This document shows positions 34,679-43,645 of a stretch of 45,950 nt of DNA, piece by piece. Both the position numbers and the translations under genes were made by a program. The DNA is from Promethearchaeota archaeon. GTDB taxonomy: Archaea; Asgardarchaeota; Lokiarchaeia; Sigyniarchaeales; SOKP01. Within the stretch, counting starts at the first letter, position 1; each line of letters starts with the position of its first letter. The DNA lies in contig JAFGGO010000051.1 in NCBI GenBank assembly GCA_016930515.1, positions 1 through 45,950 of the forward strand, written 5' to 3'. The notes under the pieces were generated by a model. That model did not search any database and was not told the DNA's origin. It saw only the letters and a program-made list of their open reading frames with translations.

Positions 34679-35254
34679 ATGAAAGCTCTAATTTTAAACG
34701 GTTGCAAATCTGATCACGACGAATCTGCTTTGGTTCTTGATTTAATTCTTAAAGAACTCGAGATTTTAAAGTGGGACATAACATCGATTTCTCTTGAAGA
34801 TAAAGACATTAATTTTTGCGTTGGTTGTTATGGATGCCTGGTTCAAACACCTGGTAAATGTCTAATTAAAGACGACGAAGAAATTATCATGAAACACTAT
34901 GTTCAAAGCGATCTACTAATTTATCTCAGCCCCATAATATTTGGAGGATATTCGTCAATTCTAAAAAAGGCTATTGATCGAAAAATCTCCATTCTTTTAA
35001 CCAAAATGGTGAAAAGAAACGGAGAAACTCGTCATCCAAGGAGATACAAAAAAAAACAATATCTATTAGGTATAGGTCTTTTAGATACGCACGATTCAAA
35101 GAAAGAAGACATATTTAAATCTTTAGTTGCTCGGAACGCTCTAAACATGTGGGCTGTTTTTCAGCGAGCTATCATACATTCAAAAGGTGAAAATCTGTTA
35201 GAATTTCGTGATAATTTAAATAAAGCGTTAAGGGAGGTAGAAACGATACAATGA
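34679..35254 (+). CDS. iron-sulfur flavoprotein (NADPH-dependent FMN reductase family), second copy
   Basis: 191 residues, paralogue of the gene at 12356-12952. The compact cluster motif C47-x2-C50-x2-C53-x7-C61 is conserved with identical spacing, followed by the FGGYSSILKK FMN-site segment. It starts with ATG seven bases after AGGT. Its stop overlaps the next gene's ATG by four bases (35251-35254), as in the first cassette. It would hold FMN and a [4Fe-4S] cluster and pass electrons, probably to or from the flavodoxin-like partner. Confidence 0.82.
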   Translation: MKALILNGCKSDHDESALVLDLILKELEILKWDITSISLEDKDINFCVGCYGCLVQTPGKCLIKDDEEIIMKHYVQSDLLIYLSPIIFGGYSSILKKAIDRKISILLTKMVKRNGETRHPRRYKKKQYLLGIGLLDTHDSKKEDIFKSLVARNALNMWAVFQRAIIHSKGENLLEFRDNLNKALREVETIQ

Positions 35255-35928
35255 ATAAAATCAATAATGTTTTATCTTTAGTTGGAAGCCCTAAGGGCTC
35301 AAGGAGCACGTCCGATTCTCTTAGTTCATATTTAATTTCCTCCTTGGAACAATTGGGCGTGAAAGTTGAAAAAGAATTTATCTACAACCTCGTCAATAAA
35401 GAAGAGGGTCAGAAAAAATTACTTGATAGCGTGGAAGAAGCTGATGTGATCGTTTTAGCTTTTCCACTTTACGTCGATTGTTTACCTGCTGGAGTTATAA
35501 AAACATTAGAGCTCATTGCAGATCTCAGAAAATCTAAAAAAGAATGGAAAAAGCAAGGATTTGCAGTCATCGTCAACTGTGGTTTTGCAGAAGCTCACCA
35601 TAATAACACTGCCGTAGCTATTTGCGAGAATTTTGCAGAAGAAACGGGTTTTGACTGGAAAGGCGCATTATCGCTTGGAATGGGGGGTTTTTTTAACGGT
35701 AGATCCTTGGAAGAATGCGGAAGCATCGTGAAAAAATTAAAAAAAGGCTTGGATCTCGCTGCGCGAGCTTTAGCCAAGGGAGAACTAATATCAGACGAAA
35801 TCATCGATCTCGTTGGAAAAAAATTCATGCCTATTTCTATTTATAAAAAAGTAGCGAGTATAAGTTTTAAAAAACAAGCGAAGAATAATGGAGTAAAAAA
35901 AAGAATCAAAGACCAACCTTATCTTTAA
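35251..35928 (+). CDS. soluble flavodoxin-like oxidoreductase, second copy
   Basis: 225 residues, paralogue of 11532-12359: GSPKGSRSTS phosphate loop (residues 12-21), FPLYVDCLPAGVIK and a Gly-rich LGMGGFFNG. Unlike the first copy it ends after the flavodoxin domain in a short basic tail and has no membrane helices. It is translationally coupled to the upstream Fe-S flavoprotein. The two cassettes therefore differ mainly in membrane attachment. Confidence 0.8.
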   Translation: MNKINNVLSLVGSPKGSRSTSDSLSSYLISSLEQLGVKVEKEFIYNLVNKEEGQKKLLDSVEEADVIVLAFPLYVDCLPAGVIKTLELIADLRKSKKEWKKQGFAVIVNCGFAEAHHNNTAVAICENFAEETGFDWKGALSLGMGGFFNGRSLEECGSIVKKLKKGLDLAARALAKGELISDEIIDLVGKKFMPISIYKKVASISFKKQAKNNGVKKRIKDQPYL

Positions 35929-36266
35929 TTTTTGACGATTAAGTATTTGAAGTTGGGATCATGCAATTTTTCACGCACGGGACAATTAAAATTAATTAAT
36001 TGAAATAATTCAATCGTTTCAGAAATAATCTTTTCTCACATATCGATTTGAATGGCTTTTCTCATTGCAATAATAATATAGTCCCTTAGAGATAAAAGTA
36101 TAAATTAAAAGTTCGTTTTCTAATAATAAAATAATATAAAAACTGGTTTTCGCTGAGAATATAAATTTCGTTATTTTATCTTATCGCTTTCCTTGCCTTA
36201 GGTGTTTTTGGAAGTTGATTACACCCCTTGAAAAAATGGGCGACTTACAAAAGGTAAGCGATTCAT
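35929..36266. other. gene-free spacer
   Basis: AT-rich spacer of about 340 bases. A small imperfect hairpin (CTTAC-AAAAG-GTAAG, near 36244-36258) lies just before the next TATA box. Nothing else seen. Confidence 0.45.
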
Positions 36267-36274
36267 TTTAAATA
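36267..36274 (+). promoter_or_regulatory. TATA box of the 78-codon gene
   Basis: TTTAAATA lies 35 bases before the ATG at 36309, consistent with a very short leader that still includes the GGAG at 36297-36300. Confidence 0.5.
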
Positions 36275-36308
36275 CTCAAATTATATTGATTAAATTGGAG
36301 TGAATAAA

Positions 36309-36545
36309 ATGGTGGAATATAAATTAATCCCAGTTAAAAGGCCATTATCACATAAAATCATCAATGAAAAAGGGCCATCCGAAAAATTATTTAAAACATC
36401 AGCTAATTTGGGAATGATTTCGAAAGAGGAACTCGAAACGATACTAAAAATAAAAAACGGAATTCAACTGGCTGAATCAGACGAAAAGACCCAAATCGTC
36501 TTAAAAAAGCTATTAAAAAAGAGAATCGTCGAAAAAATAACATGA
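36309..36545 (+). CDS. small basic hypothetical protein
   Basis: 78 residues from the ATG at 36309, chosen because GGAG lies eight bases upstream; a GTG at 36300 would add three residues but overlaps that ribosome site. The protein is lysine-rich and mostly helical after residue 25, with no cysteine or membrane segment. A small nucleic-acid or protein-binding role is possible but not shown. Family not recognised. Confidence 0.55.
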   Translation: MVEYKLIPVKRPLSHKIINEKGPSEKLFKTSANLGMISKEELETILKIKNGIQLAESDEKTQIVLKKLLKKRIVEKIT

Positions 36546-36953
36546 TTTTTTCTATAACAAATTTAAATTAATATAACATTAGCTAAGGGATGAACCGATA
36601 TCCCCCTTATATTAATTCCACTCGTTTACTTGCTTTACGACTTCGCCCAATTTACACAAATTTCTTATTAAATATCAAGGCGTTATTTTGATTAGTATGC
36701 AGAATTATCCTCATTGTAAATGGAGACTTTAGTTTAGTAGAAAATAGAAATATGATAAATCGATCATAAAATCTTAGCGGTTTTGAAGTTTTTATAATAA
36801 CCCAACAGAGTATAAAAATATCTCTGAAGAATCCCTAGGAAGAGAATTTCGTGGGGATCACTCGAGGGCGAAAATTTCTTACAAATAGAACCGGCTAGGT
36901 TTGATATAAATTTCATAACACTATTATTATAATTGAAGGAGCACGATCTAACA
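36546..36953. other. gene-free spacer
   Basis: A 408-base AT-rich region before the longin/GTPase gene. The ribosome site of that gene (AAGGAG at 36936-36941) is at its end. No conserved frame, repeat or RNA gene is visible. Confidence 0.45.
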
Positions 36954-37967
36954 ATGAAAGAGAAATTCTTGGTCATTTCCTATTTTGACATGAAAATAGG
37001 ACCTAACACCCTGTACACTCGATCCGACATTAGTACTATTTACGGATTTCCCGATTTATCGAAAATCTTGGATTTTAGCAACAAGGACGGCACTTTTTTG
37101 TTTTCCTTTCGCAAGTTCCAAACAATCAACACCGTTTTTAACATGCGCTCTGACATTGCCCGGGGGGGAACTGACTTGCTCATGATTTCTTGCATCGTCC
37201 GAGCGTCGTATTTTAAGAACGAGCTCACCGACATATTTAAATACTTGGAATCGAAAAAGGTTTACTTGGATAAGTTCGCCTCCGAGCTAAAAGCACTTCC
37301 CAATTTTAACTCGATCTTGTACAAATACAAACAAAATCCGTCAGTTGCGCAATTCACGCGGTATTGCAAGGAAGAGAATGTGAATTTTTTTTCGGTCTAC
37401 GATCGATACCACGATCTCATCTTTCCCGAATCCGAGATCAAGCTCATAACGCAAGACATCAACCTTAAAAAAAAGATCTTCCTCATAGGTCCAAAAGGTT
37501 CCGGCAAGGACACCTATTTGCGAAACATTGAAACCCTCCAATTTTTTAGCGAAAATAATTTAGACATTCCCACGCGTATCATGGGGATAATGCTTGACAA
37601 CATCGTCGCCTCTGACGCAATCGATTTTTTTAAAGGCAAGACGAGACTCGATAAGGCTCAAGCCGTGATATTCATTGTTAAAGACACAGACGGGAAAACT
37701 TCCATCGTTGTCAAGTCGTTTATAGAGAAATTCATGTCTTCCTATTCTGGCCAGCTCTTCGGCAAAATTCCTCTCCTGATCATTAACAACGAGGTTGAAG
37801 GCATGGGCAAGGCGCCCTTGCGGGAGGAAGAAATCAAAGAGATTTTCAGGAAACAAGAATTCAATGAGCAAGAAATTCCCTTTAAATACTATTCACTAAA
37901 TGTGATCAAAGAAGATCCACTATTATTAGAGCCATTAAAATGGATCATCAAGGAGATTTTTACTTAG
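36954..37967 (+). CDS. longin-like domain fused to a degenerate Arf-like GTPase
   Basis: 337 residues from the ATG at 36954, preceded by AAGGAG (36936-36941); a TTG further upstream is less likely. Residues 1-130 match the longin-like N-terminus of the 945-residue fusion protein (LVISYFDMKIGP here). A P-loop domain follows with GPKGSGKDT, but switch II lacks the DxxGQ signature and the NKxD position reads INNEVEG, so guanine specificity and hydrolysis are doubtful. It is probably a pseudo-GTPase or regulatory partner of Arf-like GTPases. It ends in TAG. Its base composition appears less AT-rich than that of its neighbours on the left. Confidence 0.75.
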   Translation: MKEKFLVISYFDMKIGPNTLYTRSDISTIYGFPDLSKILDFSNKDGTFLFSFRKFQTINTVFNMRSDIARGGTDLLMISCIVRASYFKNELTDIFKYLESKKVYLDKFASELKALPNFNSILYKYKQNPSVAQFTRYCKEENVNFFSVYDRYHDLIFPESEIKLITQDINLKKKIFLIGPKGSGKDTYLRNIETLQFFSENNLDIPTRIMGIMLDNIVASDAIDFFKGKTRLDKAQAVIFIVKDTDGKTSIVVKSFIEKFMSSYSGQLFGKIPLLIINNEVEGMGKAPLREEEIKEIFRKQEFNEQEIPFKYYSLNVIKEDPLLLEPLKWIIKEIFT

Positions 37968-38021
37968 AGCGGTAAGTCAATATTATTTCCAGTAAAAACA
38001 AGCGAATGCGCTTGCGAGTAG

Positions 38022-38684
38022 AAAAGGCTAAGAGTAATCGTTAATCCCCACTTTCACGCCATTGATTTTGGCTTCTTAACACACTCGAAGGAATTTCAAA
38101 AAAAACATCCCGGTTGGGTGTACGTAAACCACGGCAGGAGAAAATCGCTCAATCAAACCCTATTTTGCTGCCTGAGCCACTGCGCTCCGTGGAGAAAGCC
38201 AGACGGAAAGCCCTATCCCGCGCACGCCTACTTCGGGTGGCTTTCCTCCCGCAAGTGCCGCGTTTCGGACGTGAAAACCTTGTGGAGAACGGCAAGGTGC
38301 GCTCACTGCAAGAAGGAACTCAGGGAAGTCAGAGAGGGCGCGAACGTCACTGGCGATAAACCGCGCTTTCCGTCAAGCTTGCCCGTGAAAGTCCGCGCCA
38401 AGACGCTCGGCGTTCCAACGGAAGGACGGTCGCTTCGAGCCATAAAAAAGGACCTGCAAGCGCGCGTGGTCAACAACGAACATTTCTCGTGCGAGCTGGA
38501 CGAAAAAACGCTAAAACTTGGAGAGGCCCTTCGATTCAAGGTGGAAACGATCGCGTACGAGATCTGCGGCGTCGAACGACTGAGGACGAGCGTGAACCGC
38601 CTCAAGGAGCAAGGGGGGTGGAAAAGAATAAACGAGATCGTGAGGGCAAAAATCGCCCTAAAATCCACTGGCAAATACGGCTAG
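38022..38684 (+). pseudogene. N-truncated relic of a rolling-circle (HUH) replication protein or transposase
   Basis: The frame is open from 38022 to the TAG at 38682-38684 with no convincing start; GTG at 38118 would give 188 residues. The N-terminal part reads NPHFHAIDFGF, a HUH metal motif, then GWVYVNHGRRKS and TLFCCLSHC. In archaeal plasmid Rep proteins as I recall them, the last segment reads like TLxYLLSH and carries the nucleophilic Tyr; here the position is Cys. A CAHC pair follows. Missing N-terminus and missing Tyr argue for an inactive relic. The region is strikingly GC-rich compared with its surroundings, a sign of foreign origin. Confidence 0.6.
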
Positions 38685-38810
38685 CCCTAACTATCGTATA
38701 TCCATGCAATAAAACACGCAGAAATCGAACTCACTCGTCCCGCTTTCTCACGTCGTTTCCTTTTCGAAACGTCGACCGAGCGATAACTCTCGCATACTAG
38801 TACGGGATAC
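38643..38810 (+). repeat. direct repeat 1: rep 3' end plus downstream terminus
   Basis: 168 bases covering the last codons of the HUH relic (ending KIALKSTGKYG) and the following non-coding 126 bases. They include ACTATCGTATAT, the TCGA-AACG-TCGA mini-hairpin and GCGATAACTCTCG. It matches direct repeat 2 over the same length. Confidence 0.8.
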
Positions 38811-38818
38811 TATCCTCA

Positions 38819-39487
38819 TTAATAAGAACGATCTGCATGACCACAATCTAGTACCCTATCTTTAGACATCTTAAATCCCAAACCATGCTCAATTTCCCAT
38901 TCGCAGTCGAATTCATAACCCACATGTGCTATGTTTTCTTCAAATTTATTGTGGATATAAATATTTCTCAATGTAATTAGCTTTTCTAATTGATCAATAG
39001 TATTAATATCAGGCAAATCTTCGTACCTTTTTTGTTGTATTCTATATTCAACTAACAGGAAATCCAACATGTTTTTTTTAATAATTTCTGAATTTTCAAT
39101 TATATAATTATAAGCATTAATGTGCCCTTGTTTTATTTCTTCTCCGAAAATCTTTAATGTAGCTCTTCCCGTTTTAAACGGGTCTTCAGGATTCGAAGAA
39201 TCAAATCTCCAGACATCTAATTGAATCAACCCTTCCCATCCAAAAGGAGATAATACCATATCTGGAATGCTGTTTTTCTCTTTTATCGTTGATTTGATAA
39301 ATGTCAATCCTTTTTGGTGATATTCTTCTTTTATTTCAAGCTCTTCTATTTCATCCTCGAGCTCTTCAATTCTATGGAATGCCTCGCAGTTTTTACACTC
39401 AATCTTCTTGCATTTTTCTAATGTATCGCATTTTTTTACAAGCGATGCTCTTTCTTTTTCAAGCTTTTTTATTTCTTCTTTATACAT
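38819..39487 (-). CDS. cargo protein with N-terminal coiled coil and DUF6985/immunity-like C-terminus
   Basis: 222 residues, ATG with GGTGAA six bases upstream. Residues 1-60 are a Lys/Glu-rich coiled coil containing a cysteine cluster (CDTLEKCKKIECKNC). The C-terminal end reads YEFDCEWEIEHGLGFKMSKD, a pattern I associate with DUF6985-type immunity-like domains (from memory, unproven). The gene is AT-rich and lies exactly between two copies of the HUH-element terminus, so it looks like cargo. Its role is unknown; a toxin partner was not seen. Confidence 0.6.
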   Translation of the reverse strand: MYKEEIKKLEKERASLVKKCDTLEKCKKIECKNCEAFHRIEELEDEIEELEIKEEYHQKGLTFIKSTIKEKNSIPDMVLSPFGWEGLIQLDVWRFDSSNPEDPFKTGRATLKIFGEEIKQGHINAYNYIIENSEIIKKNMLDFLLVEYRIQQKRYEDLPDINTIDQLEKLITLRNIYIHNKFEENIAHVGYEFDCEWEIEHGLGFKMSKDRVLDCGHADRSY

Positions 39488-39578
39488 GTTCTTTTCACCA
39501 TTCTTTACATCACAATTTAAGATTAAACTTGAGTAATGCTATTATATATTTTTGGATTTAACACCAATTTTACTCTAG

Positions 39579-39746
39579 CGAGAAAAAATTGCCCTCAAGG
39601 CATCTGGGGAATACGGTTAGTTTCATAACTATCGTATATTTGCATTACTAAAAACAGAACTCGAATTTAATCTTCTCGTTTTCTAACATCCTTTCCTTGT
39701 CGAAACGTCGATCGCGCGATAACTCTCGTATACTAATACAGGATAC
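39579..39746 (+). repeat. direct repeat 2: second copy of the rep 3' end and terminus
   Basis: 168 bases homologous to 38643-38810. The coding part, up to the TAG at 39618-39620, reads KIALKASGEYG against KIALKSTGKYG in copy 1, with silent differences, so it is the end of a different rep allele and not a recent duplicate. The non-coding part keeps ACTATCGTATAT, TCGAAACGTCGA and GCGATAACTCTCG. Confidence 0.8.
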
Positions 39747-39780
39747 GAAGGCTGATGGATATCGTAATACGATAAGGAGT

Positions 39781-42700
39781 TTAATTCTTTATTTTAGAGT
39801 TTTCGATAAAAACAGTGAACTGATTCTCTTGTACCATTTTAAACCTATTCCAGATTTCCTCGACTTCTTTTAACTCAATTTTTGAAATCTGAGGATATAT
39901 AAAATCTGAAAAGTCCAAATCTCTTAAATTTTGGATAATAACACCCATCTTTCTATCTTTTAGATTTGTGTTAATTTCAATTAGGTGTTGAACTATTTTT
40001 TTTAATACAAGAGTCCTAGGCGATATTTTAAACGCTTGAAATAGACAATTCAGTGTTGATAAGGATCCGAATGTGAGATAAAAGGGGAGGTCTTCGAGAA
40101 ATTTTCCAACATTATAATCCATATAATCCTTTAAAATGACATTAATTGCGTAAGTTATCCAATTAGCATAATTCTTTATAAATTGCTCGCAAAAAATAAC
40201 CGCATCTGCAATGTTGTCTTGATCGTTTGTGAAATAACTAGTGTAAAGATCTTTGTACGGTTCGTCCTTTAACCACGAAAGAATAATCAATGAAAAGTTA
40301 CTCCTCAAGTAATTTTTCGAATTTGACGATAATTTAATTTCGTCAGCTACAGAAAAAAGGGTGAAAACATTCAATAACTCATTATTTAACGATTCTGAGT
40401 ATTCTTCAGACTCTATTAATTTTTTCGAAATCAGCTCCTTTTGCATTAATTTTTGAAGTTGCAGCGTAATACTATTCATCGTGGTTGGGAGGAGTCCAAC
40501 ATTATTGCATAAATATCCAAATTTAGTAGGTTTATAAGGACTATGTCTTTCAACAACAGGATTTTCTAAGACCTCTAGCGTTGAAAGAGAATTAGTTATT
40601 AAATTTTTGACATTATTAAAGAGCGAATAAAACTTGTGTTTTTCTTTTCGAAACCCAAAAAAGGTGTTATTGAGGAATTTATTTATAGAATAACCATCAA
40701 AACTTCGTTGAACTAATGCAGAAAGTATTTCCCTGTTAAGGGAAAGCATGTCTAAAGTAGCTTTTCTTTGTTTATTTTCTTCGTAACTATTCTTTGGGTG
40801 CATCCTGCTAACTTTTTCGCTTTCTAATATCGTTTCAAAGAAACTTTGTACATTTTCAATAGACTCCGTATTGCTATAAATGTATTCTTCTGCCTTCTCG
40901 TGCTCAAAATTATCTGTTTCTATGAGAATGATAAATCCTTCTGTAGATTCAAGAGCTCTTCCCGCTCTTCCAGCAATGTTCCTGAATAACATTTTTGACA
41001 GATATTCATATCTCATCCACAACGAAGGGATTATAATGCTAGAAACAGGCGTGTTCATACCTTCTGCTAAAGTTGTTGTAGCAGAGACAATCTTTAATCT
41101 ATTGGTTTTGATCAATTTTTCTATCAAATCTCTTATATTAGGAGGCAATCCTGCGTGATGATATGCTATCCCTTTTTCAACATAATTCGCGAGCTTTACA
41201 TCGTTGCCCATCGTAAATCTTATCAAATTTGCTGCGTTTTTATTTATACTTTTATTGTTTCTAAATAATTCATAGAGTTCTTGAGCGTATTCTTCTGCTT
41301 TAGGTCGAGATATAGAAAATATCATACTTAAACCATAATTTCTTTGAAATTGTCTCGCTAGATAGATCGCTTTTTCTTTTGTTCTGAATTTTTTAAGATG
41401 AGTCATATTTGGTTTAAATCCCTTTAGATCTCCGTAAAAAACTAGAAAACCTTCTTTAGTCAATAGAGAATGAACTGCGCGAGTAGGGCTCCAGCTCGAT
41501 TTTTGAAACCTACCTTTTTCAACATTCAACCAATTGGCGATTTCGTCTGGATTTGGAGTAACAGCAGACAACATCACGATTTTTTCAGGTTTATTTTTGC
41601 GTTTTTTAAGATTAGTAATTAGAATTTCCAAGTTTAAACCACGAATATTACTTCCTAAATTATGAGCTTCATCAATGATAATAAGTTCAAGATTTTCCAA
41701 ATTTTTATTATTCTGGTTGAGGAGGATTTCGAATTTTTCAAGAGTAAATATTAGGACACTAGATGTTTCCAAAATAAACTCATCTAATTCAGGCATTGAG
41801 ATTCCCCCAACAAGAATTCCAACATTAAATCCTAAAGGATTAAGAGATTCAGCGAGATTATCGTATACTTGAGAAGCCAAGGCTCTGGAAGGGACGATAT
41901 ATATTATCTTGGAACGAATGTTACTCGCTAACGAAGCAATAATACATATTTCAGCAATTAAAGACTTTCCTGCGCTTGTAGGAGCAGAAACAACGAAATC
42001 ATTTTTTTCTAGAATTCCAGAATTTATTGCTTCAATTTGGGAAGGCCAAAGTTCAATAATTCCGCGTTTTATTAATTGTTTTTTGTACTTCTTCCATAGG
42101 ATTGAATCATGAGGCAAATTATAAACGATTCTTTTAAATTCTCTTTTAAAGCTAACTTCTAGTAATTCGGTGATGAAGAATAAATTTACATCTTGGTTAA
42201 TATCGAAATTTTTCTTTGCTTTCTTTAATATGTCCAGAGCCTCTTCTAAATATGTAAATCGCCCCTCTTTCCAAAATATTTCTAGTCGTTCGAACGATGT
42301 GATCATTTGAAATAATCCCAATATCGTCCTAAATTTGCTAGGATCTTTATTTACTAAATCTTCGAAACTAGACCTTATATTAGAACTTAATCTCAGATTT
42401 TTTGTTAAATCTTTAATATCTCTAGAAATATATGCAATAATCACATCCGTGTAAATAAATTGCAAATTATTCCATGTTTCTAATGGTTCAATTTCATTCC
42501 TTCTGAATTCCTTGACTTTTTCTATGATCACTTTCGCGTTTGCTATTTTATCTGCTAGATCATAACATATACTTGTTAAAAGATATAAATCAGCGCTTTT
42601 TTCAAAATTTCTTTTGTATTTTTCAGAATACCTGAGCAACAGTTCTAAATATCGTGCAACTTCTTCAAAATGGGTTTCTTGTAGTATTTGGCTTTTTGAA

Positions 42701-42936
42701 AATTGAAAAAGTGTGGCTTGGATGAATATATATGCACCAATTATCAATTTCTCTTCATTTAAGGTTCCAGAATCATTGCTTGAATTAATAAATGCAAAGA
42801 TGTCTTTTATTCCAAATTGATCATATAGATTTTTACTTGCTAATTCTATGAAATCTTTTCTTAAATCAATTGATTTTAATAATTCTATAATTTTATTTAT
42901 TTCAACATCATCAGACATCTTTAGCAACTCTTTCAT
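39781..42936 (-). CDS. hamB: Ski2/Hel308-like SF2 helicase, HamB-like (Hachiman)
   Basis: 1051 residues (or 1045 from the ATG at 42918, which overlaps the upstream stop by eight bases). An unrecognised helical N-terminal region of about 280 residues precedes the helicase core: WPSQ Q-like motif (297-300), Walker A APTSAGKS (318-325), DEAH (422-425), SAVT motif III (457-460), then YHHAGLP and the motif VI NIAGRAGRA of Ski2-like enzymes. A helical C-terminal part follows. Overlap with a small PD-(D/E)xK nuclease gene reproduces the hamA-hamB layout of Hachiman antiviral defence, in which the helicase senses abnormal DNA and releases the nuclease. Helicase certain; Hachiman assignment inferred. 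Confidence 0.75.
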   Translation of the reverse strand: MKELLKMSDDVEINKIIELLKSIDLRKDFIELASKNLYDQFGIKDIFAFINSSNDSGTLNEEKLIIGAYIFIQATLFQFSKSQILQETHFEEVARYLELLLRYSEKYKRNFEKSADLYLLTSICYDLADKIANAKVIIEKVKEFRRNEIEPLETWNNLQFIYTDVIIAYISRDIKDLTKNLRLSSNIRSSFEDLVNKDPSKFRTILGLFQMITSFERLEIFWKEGRFTYLEEALDILKKAKKNFDINQDVNLFFITELLEVSFKREFKRIVYNLPHDSILWKKYKKQLIKRGIIELWPSQIEAINSGILEKNDFVVSAPTSAGKSLIAEICIIASLASNIRSKIIYIVPSRALASQVYDNLAESLNPLGFNVGILVGGISMPELDEFILETSSVLIFTLEKFEILLNQNNKNLENLELIIIDEAHNLGSNIRGLNLEILITNLKKRKNKPEKIVMLSAVTPNPDEIANWLNVEKGRFQKSSWSPTRAVHSLLTKEGFLVFYGDLKGFKPNMTHLKKFRTKEKAIYLARQFQRNYGLSMIFSISRPKAEEYAQELYELFRNNKSINKNAANLIRFTMGNDVKLANYVEKGIAYHHAGLPPNIRDLIEKLIKTNRLKIVSATTTLAEGMNTPVSSIIIPSLWMRYEYLSKMLFRNIAGRAGRALESTEGFIILIETDNFEHEKAEEYIYSNTESIENVQSFFETILESEKVSRMHPKNSYEENKQRKATLDMLSLNREILSALVQRSFDGYSINKFLNNTFFGFRKEKHKFYSLFNNVKNLITNSLSTLEVLENPVVERHSPYKPTKFGYLCNNVGLLPTTMNSITLQLQKLMQKELISKKLIESEEYSESLNNELLNVFTLFSVADEIKLSSNSKNYLRSNFSLIILSWLKDEPYKDLYTSYFTNDQDNIADAVIFCEQFIKNYANWITYAINVILKDYMDYNVGKFLEDLPFYLTFGSLSTLNCLFQAFKISPRTLVLKKIVQHLIEINTNLKDRKMGVIIQNLRDLDFSDFIYPQISKIELKEVEEIWNRFKMVQENQFTVFIENSKIKN

Positions 42937-43543
42937 ATATTCTTTCTGAGCTTGAAATGATATTATTATATTCTACATTTCTTCTAAATGCAGAACCAAA
43001 ATCGTTTAACTCTGTTTCAAAACGCTTTCCAATATTTCTAGTTACATTTGGAGATATAAAAAATCCAATTATGTTCATTTTATCGTATTTTCCATTATAA
43101 ATTTCTTTTAAAACGCTTAACACGGGAAATAACTTTATTTTATTCTCATAGTGTTTTTGATACCAAAATGCTTTCTGAACAAAATATTTTATTCCCTCAT
43201 TTTTTATTTCAGAAACTAGTTCTGAGATTTGAGTGGACATACTTTTTTTAGTTTGGCTTGTCTTAGCTTCTAAGATCCATAAATTTTTACATTGATCAAA
43301 GCATAACGCATCATAATTAGGCAAGTCTTGATCTAATGCAAGCGGAATTGCCCAGGGTAATATTGGAATATCCAAATCAAAATACTTTTCTGATAAAAAT
43401 GTAGACATTGCATGTCCTACTCTAGAAAATACTGTTTTTTCAAGCTTAGGCAATACAGATATGGTTAATCCCACTTCTCTACATTCCTGAAGTAAATCCT
43501 CATCTTCTGGAGTTTCTGCTTTTAGTGACATATTCTTAATCAT
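42911..43543 (-). CDS. hamA: small PD-(D/E)xK nuclease, HamA-like (Hachiman effector)
   Basis: 210 residues from the ATG at 43543. The centre holds a nuclease core: NYDAL (D78) followed by LWILEAKTS (E92, K94), the D...ExK metal site, then a long helix. Genes of this kind (DUF1837) directly before a Ski2-like helicase make the HamA-HamB defence pair. The frame stays open for about 34 codons upstream (to 43642) with protein-like sequence (GGLIEISDINKLEDELVEY) but no ATG, GTG or TTG, so the N-terminus may be longer or truncated. The DUF1837 match is from memory; the nuclease motif is visible. Confidence 0.6.
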   Translation of the reverse strand: MIKNMSLKAETPEDEDLLQECREVGLTISVLPKLEKTVFSRVGHAMSTFLSEKYFDLDIPILPWAIPLALDQDLPNYDALCFDQCKNLWILEAKTSQTKKSMSTQISELVSEIKNEGIKYFVQKAFWYQKHYENKIKLFPVLSVLKEIYNGKYDKMNIIGFFISPNVTRNIGKRFETELNDFGSAFRRNVEYNNIISSSERIYERVAKDV

Positions 43544-43645
43544 ATATTCAACAAGTTCATCTTCTAATTTGTTAATATCACTTATTTCAATTAATCCCCC
43601 TTTAGGATTTCTGATATCAACAATGTCACCTCTGCAAGGAATTTA

